A DNA stretch of 64,000 bases from Buchnera aphidicola (Rhopalosiphum padi) (GTDB lineage Bacteria > Pseudomonadota > Gammaproteobacteria > Enterobacterales > Enterobacteriaceae). The translations under genes and the position numbers were made by a program. This document shows, piece after piece, positions 22,258 to 32,127 of this stretch (its first letter is position 1; each line of letters begins with the position of its first letter). Under the pieces are notes generated by a model, which did not search any database, was not told the DNA's origin, and was given only the letters and a program-made list of their open reading frames with translations. Location: positions 62,001-126,000 of the forward strand of contig NZ_CP034858.1 in NCBI RefSeq assembly GCF_005080845.1. The letters are read 5' to 3'.

Positions 22258-22278
22258 AATGCTTAAGAAATTAGCATT
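22258..22278 (+). terminator. Hairpin between fliK and fliM
   Basis: AATGCTTAA and TTAGCATT form an 8-bp stem with one bulged base and a GAAA tetraloop; TTTTTT follows 8 bases later. It lies where fliL would be. E. coli ends the fliFGHIJK transcript before fliL, so this may mark the same boundary. Confidence 0.5.
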
Positions 22279-22322
22279 TAAGATAATTTTTTAATAACTT
22301 TTACCTATGAGGTGCTTTATAA

Positions 22323-23228
22323 ATGGGCAAAAGTACTAATTTAGATAATAAACATAAAATAATTTATAAAAGAGAAAAAAACTTAGATGAGTTTTTAACT
22401 CAAAGTGAAATAAAAAAATTAGAAAAAATTAATCAAAAATTTATAAAAAAAATAATAATGATTTTTTCTACTTTTATTAAAAGTGATATCGAATTAAATT
22501 TTCATACAGTAAAGATAAATAGTTATACAAATGACGATAAAAATTTTCACTATTTATATTCTAATTCTCTAAAAATAAAACCTTTAGAAAAAAAATCTTT
22601 TATATTTTTTTCACCTAATTTACTATCTGTTTTTATAGATTTTTTATTTGGAGGTAATGGTAATACTATAAATAAAATAGATATAAAAAAAGAAATTACT
22701 TATTCAGAAGATTTTGTTAACAAAAAAATAGTAGAGTTTATCATAGATACTTACTGTAAATCTTGTAAAGATTTTTTTTATATAGATATAAAATTTCTTA
22801 ATTTTAATATCATTGACTTAAAAAAGAATTTTTTTTCTACAAATAATCCTTTTATAACTAATTATTTTGATTTCAATTTAAATGGTATAAAAGTATTTTT
22901 CAGTATTTTAATCCCCCTTTCAATAATAAAACAAAAAAATAAAAAAATAATCACTTCGTTAGATACAAATATATCTTCAAAAAATACAATTTTAAAAGAA
23001 AATATTTTTATTGAACATGTATGTGAAATTGAACTAGATGTTATTGTAGAACTTATCATATCTTCTGTTCCCAAAAATAAATTTGATAATTTACGCGAAG
23101 GAGATGTGCTTTTAATTGAAAACCCTGAAAAAGTTACAGCATACATAGAAAAAAAGCCAATTTTTTCAGGAAAACATAAGATTTTTGATGGAAAATCTAT
23201 TATTTTTTTAGAAAATTTTTTTAATTAG
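22323..23228 (+). CDS. fliM: Flagellar C-ring switch protein FliM
   Basis: Forms the C-ring wall with FliG and FliN. It is 301 residues (E. coli 334). The middle domain is recognisable ([19 protein letters not shown], corresponding to the GG motif that meets FliG), as is the C-terminal SpoA-like domain ([15 protein letters not shown]). The usual N-terminal CheY-binding peptide is not at its normal place. An LTQSEI segment at residues 25-30 resembles it but runs directly into the middle domain. fliL is missing upstream. Confidence 0.92.
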   Translation: MGKSTNLDNKHKIIYKREKNLDEFLTQSEIKKLEKINQKFIKKIIMIFSTFIKSDIELNFHTVKINSYTNDDKNFHYLYSNSLKIKPLEKKSFIFFSPNLLSVFIDFLFGGNGNTINKIDIKKEITYSEDFVNKKIVEFIIDTYCKSCKDFFYIDIKFLNFNIIDLKKNFFSTNNPFITNYFDFNLNGIKVFFSILIPLSIIKQKNKKIITSLDTNISSKNTILKENIFIEHVCEIELDVIVELIISSVPKNKFDNLREGDVLLIENPEKVTAYIEKKPIFSGKHKIFDGKSIIFLENFFN

Positions 23229-23262
23229 AACTTTAAAAAAAATTAATATAAGGAAAATTTTA

Positions 23263-23661
23263 ATGAATAAAGTACAAAAAAAAGATAATTTTAACAAATT
23301 TGACAATGATAATATAAAAAAAAATAATGATAAAAATTTTAATAAAGACTTAATTGATGAAGACAAAAGAAAAAAATTAAATAGTTCTAATAACGAATTA
23401 TCAGACGAAAAAAAAATACTTTTCGATATAGCAATTAATATGACTATAGAATTAGGAAAATCAAAAGTAAAATTAAAAGATTTACTAAATTTTTCAAAAG
23501 GAAGTATGTTATTCTTAACAAGAAAAAAAGAAGATCCTCTAAAAATTTTTGCGAATAATAAATTAATTGCTTTAGGAGAAATTGTATTTTTAGACAATAA
23601 ATATGGTATTCGTATTATTAGTATGAATGATTCTTTCAATTATGTTAATACACCAGTTTGA
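23263..23661 (+). CDS. fliN: Flagellar C-ring protein FliN
   Basis: Lower C-ring protein that also docks FliH. It is 132 residues (E. coli 137). The N-terminal 50 residues are Lys/Asn-rich. The SpoA domain spans residues about 55-130: [20 protein letters not shown], then [26 protein letters not shown] with the usual family pattern. It is 34 bases after fliM and 6 before fliO. Confidence 0.94.
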   Translation: MNKVQKKDNFNKFDNDNIKKNNDKNFNKDLIDEDKRKKLNSSNNELSDEKKILFDIAINMTIELGKSKVKLKDLLNFSKGSMLFLTRKKEDPLKIFANNKLIALGEIVFLDNKYGIRIISMNDSFNYVNTPV

Positions 23662-23667
23662 ATTTTT

Positions 23668-24135
23668 ATGAAAAATAATGTGTATTCACAAATAGCACCA
23701 AATATATTTGAAATAATTTTTAATACTACAAATATTTTTCATATAATGAGCTCATTATTTGAAATATTACTATTAATATTGATTTTAAGTTGGATTTTAA
23801 AGAAAATTTCTTTATTAAAAATAAATAAAAGAAATGCTTATATAAAAACTATTGATAGAATATCTCTCGGACCTAATGAGTCTATTGTTATTATCAAAAT
23901 TGAAGAAATAAAATTAGTATTAGGAATAACAAAAAATCATATTACTCATCTATATACGTTATCATCTAATTTAAAAGATGATTTAGTTGATAAAAAAAAA
24001 GAAATCATTTTACCAACGAAACATTTTGACGATTCTTTAAAAATTTTTGCTAAAATATTTTGGAAAAAAAACAATGTTTTATCGAATTATTCCATTCGTT
24101 TTCTTATTTTTATTTTGTCCATTAGTTTATGCTGA
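23668..24135 (+). CDS. fliO: Flagellar export component FliO
   Basis: Scaffold that helps assemble the FliP ring of the export gate. It is 155 residues against about 121 in E. coli. One membrane segment lies near residues 29-45, followed by a cytoplasmic domain with [20 protein letters not shown] and [10 protein letters not shown], the FliO pattern. The last 20 residues are read from DNA that also encodes the FliP signal peptide in another frame, a 62-base overlap. Confidence 0.88.
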   Translation: MKNNVYSQIAPNIFEIIFNTTNIFHIMSSLFEILLLILILSWILKKISLLKINKRNAYIKTIDRISLGPNESIVIIKIEEIKLVLGITKNHITHLYTLSSNLKDDLVDKKKEIILPTKHFDDSLKIFAKIFWKKNNVLSNYSIRFLIFILSISLC

Positions 24136-24808
24136 TATTCCTGGTCCAACGAGTCATATTTTAAGTGATGGAAGTCAAACATGGTCTTTGCCAGTACAAA
24201 CTTTAGTTTTTTTAACTTCATTAACTTTTCTTCCTGCATTTCTTTTAATGATGACAAGTTTTACGAGGATTATTATTGTTTTTGGTTTGTTACGAAATGC
24301 TTTGGGAACTCCATATGCACCACCAAATCAAATATTACTTGGTTTAGCACTTTTTTTAACTTTTTTTATTATGTCTCCTACTTTTGATAAGATTTACAAA
24401 GAAGCATATCTTCCTTTTAGTCAAGAAAAAATTGATATGGATGAAGCTATTATTAAAGGTTCAATTCCGTTAAAAAAATTTATGTTAAATCAAACAAAAA
24501 CTTCTGATTTAGAATTATTTTCTAAATTAGCACATATTTCTTCTTATAAAAATAAAGAAGAAATACCAATGCGTATTTTATTACCTTCATTTATTACTAG
24601 CGAATTGAAAACAGCTTTTCAAATCGGCTTTACTATTTTTATACCTTTTTTAATTATTGATTTAGTTATTGCTAGTGTTTTAATGGCTTTAGGTATGATG
24701 ATGGTTCCTCCATCAACAATATCTTTACCTTTTAAACTAATGCTATTTGTTTTAGTAGATGGATGGCAATTATTAGTAACTTCTTTATCACAGAGTTTTA
24801 AAATTTAA
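24074..24808 (+). CDS. fliP: Flagellar export gate protein FliP
   Basis: Core ring protein of the type III export gate. The ATG at 24074 gives 244 residues (E. coli 245) and a clear signal peptide ([13 protein letters not shown], cut before DIPGP). An upstream TTG at 24047 is unlikely. Conserved segments include [37 protein letters not shown] and [10 protein letters not shown]. The family is among the best conserved in the apparatus, and nothing looks damaged here. Confidence 0.97.
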   Translation: MFYRIIPFVFLFLFCPLVYADIPGPTSHILSDGSQTWSLPVQTLVFLTSLTFLPAFLLMMTSFTRIIIVFGLLRNALGTPYAPPNQILLGLALFLTFFIMSPTFDKIYKEAYLPFSQEKIDMDEAIIKGSIPLKKFMLNQTKTSDLELFSKLAHISSYKNKEEIPMRILLPSFITSELKTAFQIGFTIFIPFLIIDLVIASVLMALGMMMVPPSTISLPFKLMLFVLVDGWQLLVTSLSQSFKI

Positions 24809-24848
24809 TTTTGTATAAAAGAATTTTTTATATAATAAAGGATTTTTT

Positions 24849-25121
24849 ATGACACCAGAATATGTAATGGGATTATTTCATAGTGCTATGAAAGTTACGT
24901 TAATGCTTGCATCTCCCTTATTATTATCTTCTTTGGTTAGTGGATTGATTATTAGTATATTACAAGCAGCTACTCAAGTAAATGAACAAACTCTTTCTTT
25001 TATTCCTAAAATAATTTCTATTTTACTTGTAATAACTATACTTGGTCCTTGGATGTTAGGTGTTATGTTAGATTACATGCATAACTTATTTTACAATATA
25101 CCATTGATTATTATAAAATAA
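24849..25121 (+). CDS. fliQ: Flagellar export gate protein FliQ
   Basis: Small two-helix membrane protein of the export gate. It is 90 residues (E. coli 89): MTPEYVMGLFHSAMKVTLML, then SGLIISILQAATQVNEQTL, the conserved loop. It shares one base with the fliR start, as is usual in this operon. Confidence 0.96.
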   Translation: MTPEYVMGLFHSAMKVTLMLASPLLLSSLVSGLIISILQAATQVNEQTLSFIPKIISILLVITILGPWMLGVMLDYMHNLFYNIPLIIIK

Positions 25122-25897
25122 TGTTAACGTTTAATAATTTAGAATTAGCAATTTTTATCAGTGATTTTTTTTGGCCTTTAGTTCGAATTTTAGCGTTTTT
25201 TTCAACGGCACCTATTTTTAATGATCAAAATGTAAATAAAAAAATTAAAATAATTTTATCTATTTTGATTGTTTTTTTAATAAAACCCTTTTTACCTAAA
25301 ATACATATAGAATTATTTTCTGTTATAGGTTTATTTTTATTGTTCCAGCAAATTTTAATTGGTATAGTTTTGGGATTAACCTGTCAATTTTTATTTGCTG
25401 CATTTAATTTATCCGGAGAAATAATAGGTTTACAGATGGGTTTATCTTTCGCTAATTTTTTTAATGTAAATCGAAATATAGGTACTTCTATAATATCGCG
25501 TTGGTTAAATGTTTTAACTTTGTTTTTCTTTTTAATACTTAATACTCATCTTTACTTAATTTTTATGTTAATAGATAGTTTTTATAGTATACCAATTGAC
25601 GTTAATTTTTTCAATTCTAACATTTTTTTTGTTTTATTAAAGTTTTCTGGTAGTATTTTTTTAAATGCTCTTATATTTATTTTACCAATTATGATTTTTT
25701 TATTGTTGTCTACTCTAATCATGAGTATTTTAAATCGTTTATCCCCTCAAATATCTATTTTTTCCATTGGATTTCCATTAAATTTATTGATAGGAATGTT
25801 AATGTTATATTATTTAATGTCTATTTCTTTTCCTTTCTTTAAAAGTTTACTTAATCAATTAATTTCATTTACATCCTATACATTTTTAAAAATGTAG
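25121..25897 (+). CDS. fliR: Flagellar export gate protein FliR
   Basis: Membrane subunit completing the FliPQR gate. It is 258 residues (E. coli 261) with several hydrophobic segments. The family pattern LSGEIIGLQMGLSFANFF and a late LSPQISIFSIGFPLNLLIG are clear. Last gene of the flagellar block; a strong hairpin follows. Confidence 0.96.
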   Translation: MLTFNNLELAIFISDFFWPLVRILAFFSTAPIFNDQNVNKKIKIILSILIVFLIKPFLPKIHIELFSVIGLFLLFQQILIGIVLGLTCQFLFAAFNLSGEIIGLQMGLSFANFFNVNRNIGTSIISRWLNVLTLFFFLILNTHLYLIFMLIDSFYSIPIDVNFFNSNIFFVLLKFSGSIFLNALIFILPIMIFLLLSTLIMSILNRLSPQISIFSIGFPLNLLIGMLMLYYLMSISFPFFKSLLNQLISFTSYTFLKM

Positions 25898-25973
25898 TTT
25901 TTATTAAATTAAGAAATATATTTAATTTTACTAAAATAAAGTTAAATTTTAAAAAAATTTTTATTTATAAAAT

Positions 25974-26003
25974 AAAGTATAATTTTTTATAAAATTATAC
26001 TTT
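25974..26003. terminator. Bidirectional terminator between fliR and rpmG
   Basis: AAAGTATAATTTT and AAAATTATACTTT form a perfect 13-bp stem with a TTAT loop, between the convergent fliR and rpmG genes. The stem ends supply T runs on both strands. AT-rich, but the perfection and position are persuasive. Confidence 0.75.
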
Positions 26004-26025
26004 AATTTAAAAAAATTGATTTTTA

Positions 26026-26193
26026 TTATTTAATTTTTCCTTCATTATATAAAATATGTTTTCGAATAACAGGATCATATTTTTTTAATTTTAATTTTTC
26101 TGGAGTATTTCTTTTGTTTTTTGTAGTAGTATAATAGTGACCAGTTCCTGCAGAAGAAATCATTTTTATTTTTTCACGATTTTTTTTAGCCAT
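26026..26193 (-). CDS. rpmG: 50S ribosomal protein L33
   Basis: Large-subunit protein. I translated it by hand: 55 residues from the ATG at 26193, starting [19 protein letters not shown] and ending LYNEGKIK. That is the E. coli length and pattern ([16 protein letters not shown] in E. coli corresponds to [16 protein letters not shown]). It lies 12 bases downstream of rpmB in the conserved rpmB-rpmG pair. Confidence 0.97.
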   Translation of the reverse strand: MAKKNREKIKMISSAGTGHYYTTTKNKRNTPEKLKLKKYDPVIRKHILYNEGKIK

Positions 26194-26205
26194 AATATTT
26201 GACCT

Positions 26206-26436
26206 TTATTTTTTTATAGTATTTATTTCTTTTATTATTAATTCTATTCCTTTTTTATCAATACAACGCATACCATGAGCTGATATTCGTAGTCTAATAA
26301 ATCTTTTTTCTTCAGGAATCCAGAATCGATGATATTGAATATTTGGTAAAAATTGTCTTTTTTTTGCATTCATAGCATGTGATCGATTGTTACCAATCAT
26401 TCTTTTTTTTCTTGTAACTTGACATATACGAGACAT
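26206..26436 (-). CDS. rpmB: 50S ribosomal protein L28
   Basis: Large-subunit protein. It is 76 residues (E. coli 78): [20 protein letters not shown], then [20 protein letters not shown], the family signature. First of the rpmB-rpmG pair. Confidence 0.97.
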   Translation of the reverse strand: MSRICQVTRKKRMIGNNRSHAMNAKKRQFLPNIQYHRFWIPEEKRFIRLRISAHGMRCIDKKGIELIIKEINTIKK

Positions 26437-26645
26437 TTTATGTTTTCCTAATTTTAAAAATTTAAAATTAATTTATTTTTTAAAATTTGATTTTTTTATT
26501 AAATAATATACTAACATAGTATAAATTACTATAATAGTTGTTTGCTATGCATTTGATTTTTTGAAAAAACAAGTAAATATATTTTTAATGTCTAAAAGAT
26601 GTTTTATAAAAATATTAGGATTAATATTAAATTAGGATTATTTAT

Positions 26646-29549
26646 ATGAATTTGTATCAGAGATATTTATCTAAATCTTTGATTTTTATTTTTAGTTTAT
26701 TTTTTTTAATATTATTCTTTTTAGAAAGTAGTATAGGGTTTAAATGGTTTTTTAATTTTACTAATTATTTTTTTATAGGATTGAAAACAGAAGAAATATC
26801 AGGAAATTGGCGTAATTTTACGTTAAAAAAAATTAGTTTTAATATTTTAGAAACATCTATTAAAGCTAGTAGTATTACTATTATAATAGATCCAATATCT
26901 TTGTTTAAATTTTCTACTGTTTTAAAAAAAATAGAAACAAAGAACTTAATTATTTCTTTAAATAACACTGAAAAAATAGTTTTAAAAAATAATTTTCTAA
27001 AAGAAAAAAAAATAAAAAATACTCTTTTTTTTAAACATTCCTTGATTTTAAGAAAAATATATTCTGATAAAATTTTATTAAAAATACAAAAAAAAAATAT
27101 ATTTTTGTTTGGTATATTTAGTGGACTAAAATTAAGTAATAATACTTTAACTTTATTTCCTACTAAAATTAATTCAATTCACATTGATTCATCAATTCAT
27201 AATATAAAAAATATTTCTGATAAAAAAAGTAATTTTTTTATTAGAAAAGATATTTTTTGTAGAAAAAAAATAGATAGTTTTTTGTCTTTTTTTTCAAATT
27301 ATAAAAATTTTTTTATTCCTATAGATATAAATATAATAAATTTAAATTGTAATCAATTAAAATATTTTAATAAAAAAATTTTAGATATTTATAGAATAAA
27401 AGTAAATGCTCAATTAAAAAAAAATATTTTAAAAATAAAAAATATCCAAATATATTCAAAATTTTTTAAAATAAAATCTCAGGGTAAAATTTTTTTTAGA
27501 AATAATTTTCCTATTTTTTTTATAGTAAAAAATAAAATATCAACAAATATTTATAATAATAAAGTTATGAATATTTTATTTAAAGGTACTATTAGTAATA
27601 AATTTACATTTAATTTAAAATCAACTAACTTGTTTAAGTTTAAAATCAATGGAGATATATCATTAGATGATTTAAATTATCCTATTGATATAAATTTACA
27701 TTTTGATCATCTTTTTTTTACTATAAGTAAAAAATTAGTATTAAGTTCAAAAAATTTTAATCTTGTTTTAAAAGGACAAATTAACAATTATCTTGTATCA
27801 TTAAAAAATATTGTTAATATTTCAGGTATACCATCTTTTTTTATTAATATTTCTGCGGTTGGTAATTTAAAACACATTGTTTTAAAAAAAATTAATTTTT
27901 TTCCTTTTTTTCAAAAAATTAAAAGCAAAAGATTTATAAAATTAAAAAAAGAAACAGATTACAATCAGTACATCTCTGAATTAGTAGGGAAAATAAGTAT
28001 ATTATGTGATTTAGATAAACAATCTAACAACATTTTTTTTCCTAATTTTCATTTTCAAGGAGATGTAATGAAAAAGAAAATATCTGTATTAGGTTCTTTA
28101 TATTATCAAAAATTAAATGGTATAAAAATTCCTAGAATAAATTTTTTATTAGGAAAAAATAAAGGATATATATCTGGTTCAATATCAAAAAAAATTAATA
28201 TTCATTCATCGATTCATGCTCATAGTTTAAACTACTTTCTACCAAATTTAAAGGGTGTAATAAAAGCTACTTTAAATTTATATGGTTTATGTTCTGTTCC
28301 TTCTATTTCTAGTGTTATTTTAGGTGAAAGAATAAATTGGAAGAACATTTTAAATTTAAATAGTATTAAAATATTGACTAATGTAAATTTCAAAAAAACT
28401 TTTTCAAAAAATTTTTATGCTGATATTAAAAAAATACGTTTTTCAAAATTTTATATTAATTCTTTGAATATTCAAGCTAATTGGAATAATATAAATCAAA
28501 AATTTTCTTTATCGTTAAAAAATAAAAAATTATCTATAAAATTAATTTTAAATGGCTATTTTGATAAAAAAATAGGAATTTGGAAAGGTTTTTTAAAAAA
28601 AATAGATATTAAAACTCCTTGGGGTCAATGGATTATAAAAAATTGTCCTTTAATGTCTTATTATACTAAAAATAGCATTAATTTTCATAATATAACAAAA
28701 ACAAAAAATGTTTTTTATTCTGTTATTCATAATATTCAAAACTCATTATTTAAATTAATGCAGCAATCATCTATAAAACTTCAAACTGATTTGTTTTTTA
28801 ATACAAAATTTAAATGGAAGTTTGGAGAAAATATTTCTAGTTTGAAGCTTTCTTTAAAAGGTAATAATATAAAAATAGAAAAAAAAATAAAAGAAAGAAT
28901 ACTGATTGAAAAAATAAACTCTTTAAATTTATATGTTAATTTTAAAAAAAATAATTTTATAACAAAATGGATGATAAAAAAATCACGAAATCCATTAAAA
29001 ATCAATGAAATATCTGGTTTTTTAAACATATATGATTTTTTTCATAAAAAAAAAATAGAAGGAAAATTTTTCTTATCTGATTTTTCTTGTTCTTTTTTAA
29101 ATTTTTTTACAAATTTTTTTACAAATATTCAAGGAAAATTTTCAGGAAATATAAATTTTTTAGGAACTGTATATCAGCCTCAAATATCGGCTGATATTAA
29201 TTTTCAAGATGTGTATATTAAAAGTGATAATATATTTAAATATATACTTTTGTTTTTTTATTCTTTTCCAAAAAACATAGAAAATATTAAAATTAATCAA
29301 GAAATAATAATGAAAAAAGGAAATATATTATTTAGATTAAATTCTGTTATTAAAAACAGTATCTCTAACTTCAAATGGAATATTTTCTTTAATAGTAATA
29401 AAATAGAAATTGTGCTTGTTCCTAAAATAAAGTTAAATTTTTCTTCTAAATTAAGTTTATATTACTTTTTATCGAAATATGATTTAATTGGATATTTAAA
29501 ATTTTCTTTTTTTTCATTTAAAATTAACGAAAAGAACTTTTTATTTTGA
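26646..29549 (+). CDS. tamB: TamB-like AsmA-family envelope protein, C-terminally shortened
   Basis: TamB is an inner-membrane-anchored, periplasm-spanning beta-structured protein implicated in lipid transport and outer-membrane biogenesis. The product is 967 residues against about 1259 in E. coli. The N-terminal anchor is near residues 11-27 (SLIFIFSLFFLILFFLE), followed by the conserved GFKWFFNFTNYF and ISGNWRNFTLKKI. Most of the body is very Lys/Asn/Ile-rich repeated beta sequence. A DUF490-like part starts near residue 810 (GKFSGNINFLGTVYQPQISA). The frame stops inside that domain, so the C-terminus that contacts TamA is missing. Position next to ppa matches the E. coli tamAB neighbourhood. 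Confidence 0.85.
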   Translation: MNLYQRYLSKSLIFIFSLFFLILFFLESSIGFKWFFNFTNYFFIGLKTEEISGNWRNFTLKKISFNILETSIKASSITIIIDPISLFKFSTVLKKIETKNLIISLNNTEKIVLKNNFLKEKKIKNTLFFKHSLILRKIYSDKILLKIQKKNIFLFGIFSGLKLSNNTLTLFPTKINSIHIDSSIHNIKNISDKKSNFFIRKDIFCRKKIDSFLSFFSNYKNFFIPIDINIINLNCNQLKYFNKKILDIYRIKVNAQLKKNILKIKNIQIYSKFFKIKSQGKIFFRNNFPIFFIVKNKISTNIYNNKVMNILFKGTISNKFTFNLKSTNLFKFKINGDISLDDLNYPIDINLHFDHLFFTISKKLVLSSKNFNLVLKGQINNYLVSLKNIVNISGIPSFFINISAVGNLKHIVLKKINFFPFFQKIKSKRFIKLKKETDYNQYISELVGKISILCDLDKQSNNIFFPNFHFQGDVMKKKISVLGSLYYQKLNGIKIPRINFLLGKNKGYISGSISKKINIHSSIHAHSLNYFLPNLKGVIKATLNLYGLCSVPSISSVILGERINWKNILNLNSIKILTNVNFKKTFSKNFYADIKKIRFSKFYINSLNIQANWNNINQKFSLSLKNKKLSIKLILNGYFDKKIGIWKGFLKKIDIKTPWGQWIIKNCPLMSYYTKNSINFHNITKTKNVFYSVIHNIQNSLFKLMQQSSIKLQTDLFFNTKFKWKFGENISSLKLSLKGNNIKIEKKIKERILIEKINSLNLYVNFKKNNFITKWMIKKSRNPLKINEISGFLNIYDFFHKKKIEGKFFLSDFSCSFLNFFTNFFTNIQGKFSGNINFLGTVYQPQISADINFQDVYIKSDNIFKYILLFFYSFPKNIENIKINQEIIMKKGNILFRLNSVIKNSISNFKWNIFFNSNKIEIVLVPKIKLNFSSKLSLYYFLSKYDLIGYLKFSFFSFKINEKNFLF

Positions 29550-29595
29550 AATAAAAAAATATCTCTTTTTTTAAAGAAGAAAGAATATATCTTTT

Positions 29596-30135
29596 TTATA
29601 GAGATTTATTTTTCTTAGCACGATTGTATGAATTATGAATTTCTAACTTTGCTTCTTTATGATCACCCCATCCTATAATTTTTACCCATTTTTCTTTTTC
29701 TAATTTTTTATAATATTGAAAAAAATGTGAAATTTGTTTTTTTAATAGTTCTGATATATCTGATATATCATTTATATTCTCATATTCTTTAGAAACCTTG
29801 CTATTTGGTACTGCTATAATTTTTGCGTCGTCTCCTGATTCATCGTGCATTTTTAATATTCCAACTGGTTTACAATTGATAACAACATTAGACTGAATCG
29901 GATATGGAGAAGGTACTAAAACATCTAATGGATCACCGTCAAGTGACAAAGTTTCATTAATATATCCATAATTACATGGATAGAACATTGGTGTAGATAT
30001 AAAACGATCCACGAAAAGAATACCTGACTTTTTATCTACTTCATATTTAATAGGAGAAGAATTTGATGGTATTTCAATTATAACATATATATCATTTGGT
30101 ATATTATTACCAGCTTTAATCGAGTTGAAATTCAT
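29596..30135 (-). CDS. ppa: Inorganic pyrophosphatase
   Basis: Hydrolyses pyrophosphate, pulling biosynthetic reactions forward. It is 179 residues (E. coli 176). The catalytic signature DGDPLDVLV is near residue 66, with [12 protein letters not shown] at the N-terminus and [10 protein letters not shown] near residue 97. Convergent with tamB, divergent from pmbA. Confidence 0.97.
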   Translation of the reverse strand: MNFNSIKAGNNIPNDIYVIIEIPSNSSPIKYEVDKKSGILFVDRFISTPMFYPCNYGYINETLSLDGDPLDVLVPSPYPIQSNVVINCKPVGILKMHDESGDDAKIIAVPNSKVSKEYENINDISDISELLKKQISHFFQYYKKLEKEKWVKIIGWGDHKEAKLEIHNSYNRAKKNKSL

Positions 30136-30230
30136 TATGAATACATTCCTAATATTTTTTAAGTAAGATTAAATTCTATACGAAATTAAAGAAGAAAAAT
30201 AATTAAATTTTATTAAAAAAGTAATTTGTT

Positions 30231-30259
30231 TTGGATAATTAGTATTTTTTTTATATAAT
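30231..30259 (+). promoter_or_regulatory. Predicted sigma-70 promoter of pmbA
   Basis: TTGGAT (30231-30236), a 17-base spacer and a perfect TATAAT (30254-30259) lie about 50 bases before the pmbA start. An AAGGAG Shine-Dalgarno follows. The -35 box matches only at TTG. Confidence 0.5.
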
Positions 30260-30311
30260 TATCTTTACTAAAAATAGTTTTATTAGTGAATATATATTTA
30301 AGGAGTTATAA

Positions 30312-31655
30312 ATGCAATTAGTAAATCAAATAGAAAAAGAAGAAAATTTACTTATAAATACAGTAAAAAATACTCTTCTTCTAGCTCAAGAAAAAGTCAA
30401 TTTTTCTATTGAAGTTTTTGTAAAAAAGACTATAGGTATAAGTGTTAACATAAGAAATAGTATTGTTGAAAATGTAGAATTTAACAGCGATGGTGCACTT
30501 TTTATTACAGTTTATAATAAGTTTTCTAAAGGTATTGCATCATCTAAAGATTTTAGTATAAATGGTATAAAAAAAATGTTAGAAATCGCAATTGATATTT
30601 CTAAATATTCTTCTTCTGATTTTTTTTCAGGATTACCAGATATAGAATTACTATGTTGTAAAGCTCCAGATCTTGACTTGTTTCATCCTTCTGAATTGAA
30701 TATTAAAAATGCAATTAGTTTTGCTTCTATATCAGAAAAAGAAGCTTTTAAATTCGATAAAAGAATCATTAATAGTGAAGGTAGTTTTTTTAGTAATCAT
30801 ATTACAATAAACGTTTTCGGTAATAGTTTGGGTATGTTAGAAAAATATAAATCGACTCGTTATTCTAACTACAATTGTATGATTGCAAAAGATAATAATA
30901 TTATGCAAAGAGATTTTAGTTATTCTACTTCAAGAAAATTAGATGATTTAGAAAAACCAGATTTATTAGGTCGAAAAACTGCTAAAAATGCTATATCTCG
31001 ATTAGGTTCTAAAAAAATCAATACTATAAAATGTCCAATCATTTTTTCAAAAGAAATGTCTTCTATTTTTTTTTCTCATCTTATTTCAGCCATTAGTGGT
31101 GATAATGTTTATCGAAAATCGACTTTTTTACTTCATGATTTAAAAAAAAGAATTTTCCCTGAATGGTTGCATATTGAAGAAAACCCTCATATTAGAAAAG
31201 GATTGGGAAGTAAACCTTTTGATAGCGAAGGTGTATCAACAAGTATTAAGAGTATTATTAAAAATGGAATTCTACAAACTTGGTTATTGAATACTTATAA
31301 TGCTCGTAAATTGAATTTAACAAGTACTGGCAATTCTGGAGGCATTTCCAACTGGTTAGTTTCAAATAAAAACATATCTTTTAAAGAATTATTAAAGACA
31401 ATGAAAACGGGTTTACTGGTAACCGAATTAATGGGACAAGGAGTTGATATTGTTAGTGGTAATTATTCACGTGGAGCAGTAGGTTTTTGGATTGAAAATG
31501 GGATAATTAAACATCCAGTAAATGAAATTACTATATCTGGTAATTTAAAAAATATGTGGACTAATATTCTTAGTATTAGTAATGACATTAATATGTATAG
31601 CAATATTCAATGTGGTTCAGTATTACTGTCTGAAATTCAAATTTCAGGAAATTAA
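30312..31655 (+). CDS. pmbA: TldE/PmbA, metalloprotease partner subunit
   Basis: With TldD it forms a heterodimeric metalloprotease known from microcin B17 maturation and CcdA degradation. It is 447 residues (E. coli 450). TldE is the subunit without the metal site, and no HExxxH is seen. Matching segments include [35 protein letters not shown] and [15 protein letters not shown]. TldD is not in this window. The native substrate in a symbiont is unknown. Confidence 0.95.
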   Translation: MQLVNQIEKEENLLINTVKNTLLLAQEKVNFSIEVFVKKTIGISVNIRNSIVENVEFNSDGALFITVYNKFSKGIASSKDFSINGIKKMLEIAIDISKYSSSDFFSGLPDIELLCCKAPDLDLFHPSELNIKNAISFASISEKEAFKFDKRIINSEGSFFSNHITINVFGNSLGMLEKYKSTRYSNYNCMIAKDNNIMQRDFSYSTSRKLDDLEKPDLLGRKTAKNAISRLGSKKINTIKCPIIFSKEMSSIFFSHLISAISGDNVYRKSTFLLHDLKKRIFPEWLHIEENPHIRKGLGSKPFDSEGVSTSIKSIIKNGILQTWLLNTYNARKLNLTSTGNSGGISNWLVSNKNISFKELLKTMKTGLLVTELMGQGVDIVSGNYSRGAVGFWIENGIIKHPVNEITISGNLKNMWTNILSISNDINMYSNIQCGSVLLSEIQISGN

Positions 31656-31685
31656 TGTTTTATTTTTAGATAAAATTTCGAGTAA

Positions 31686-31709
31686 AAAGGTAATAAACTT
31701 ATTACCTTT
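31686..31709. terminator. Bidirectional terminator between pmbA and rnpB
   Basis: AAAGGTAATA pairs with TATTACCTTT in a 10-bp stem closed by a 4-base loop, with T runs on both sides. It serves the convergent pmbA (plus) and rnpB (minus) genes. Confidence 0.8.
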
Positions 31710-31726
31710 TATGTTTTTTATTTTTA

Positions 31727-32088
31727 AGAAGTTGACCTATAAGCCGGGTTCTGTTTTAACAGTCATTCATCTAGATTAGTAATCACTTACTAATTCAAGC
31801 AGCCTACCCAGGTTTTTTTTAAGTACGAGCAATACAAATAACCTATATTTGACTTTGCTCCAGGTGGAGTTTACCTTGCCATAAATTGTTGCCAATTATG
31901 CGGTGTGCTCTTACCACACCTTTTCACCCTTTCCTTATTACTTAAAAAAAGAAAACAAGGTGGTTTTTTTTCTGTTGCACTTGTCATAAGCTCACGCTTT
32001 CCAGGTGTTACCTGGCACCTTGCTCTATGGAGCCCGGACTTTCCTCTCTTTAGTTTAAAAACTAAACAGCGACTGTTTAGTCAACTTC
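31727..32088 (-). ncRNA. rnpB: RNase P RNA (M1 RNA)
   Basis: Catalytic RNA that trims tRNA 5' ends. On the minus strand the conserved blocks appear in order: GAAGTTGACTAAACAGTCGC, GAGGAAAGTCCGGGCTCCAT, AGGTGCCAGGTAAC, AAGGGTGAAAAGGTG with GGTAAGAGCACACCG, AGGTAAACTCCACC, CCTGGGTAGGCTGCTTGA, and ACAGAACCCGGCTTAT at the 3' end. It is about 362 bases (E. coli 377). Ends are set by pairing of the first and last blocks (GAAGTTGAC with GTCAACTTC) and may be off by a few bases. Confidence 0.97.
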
Positions 32089-32098
32089 AAAAAAAGAA

Positions 32099-32127
32099 AT
32101 TATATATCATTTTAATAAAAATGTCAC
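32099..32127 (-). promoter_or_regulatory. rnpB promoter overlapping the rsmI stop codon
   Basis: On the minus strand GTGACA (32122-32127), a 17-base spacer and a perfect TATAAT (32099-32104) lie 10 bases before the RNase P RNA 5' end. The -35 box contains the TGA stop of rsmI. Confidence 0.7.

Noticed and set aside
23208..23639. Minus-strand open frame of 143 codons opposite fliN
   Set aside because: Hydrophobic shadow of the Lys/Asn-rich fliN sequence; AT-rich coding DNA often gives such frames.
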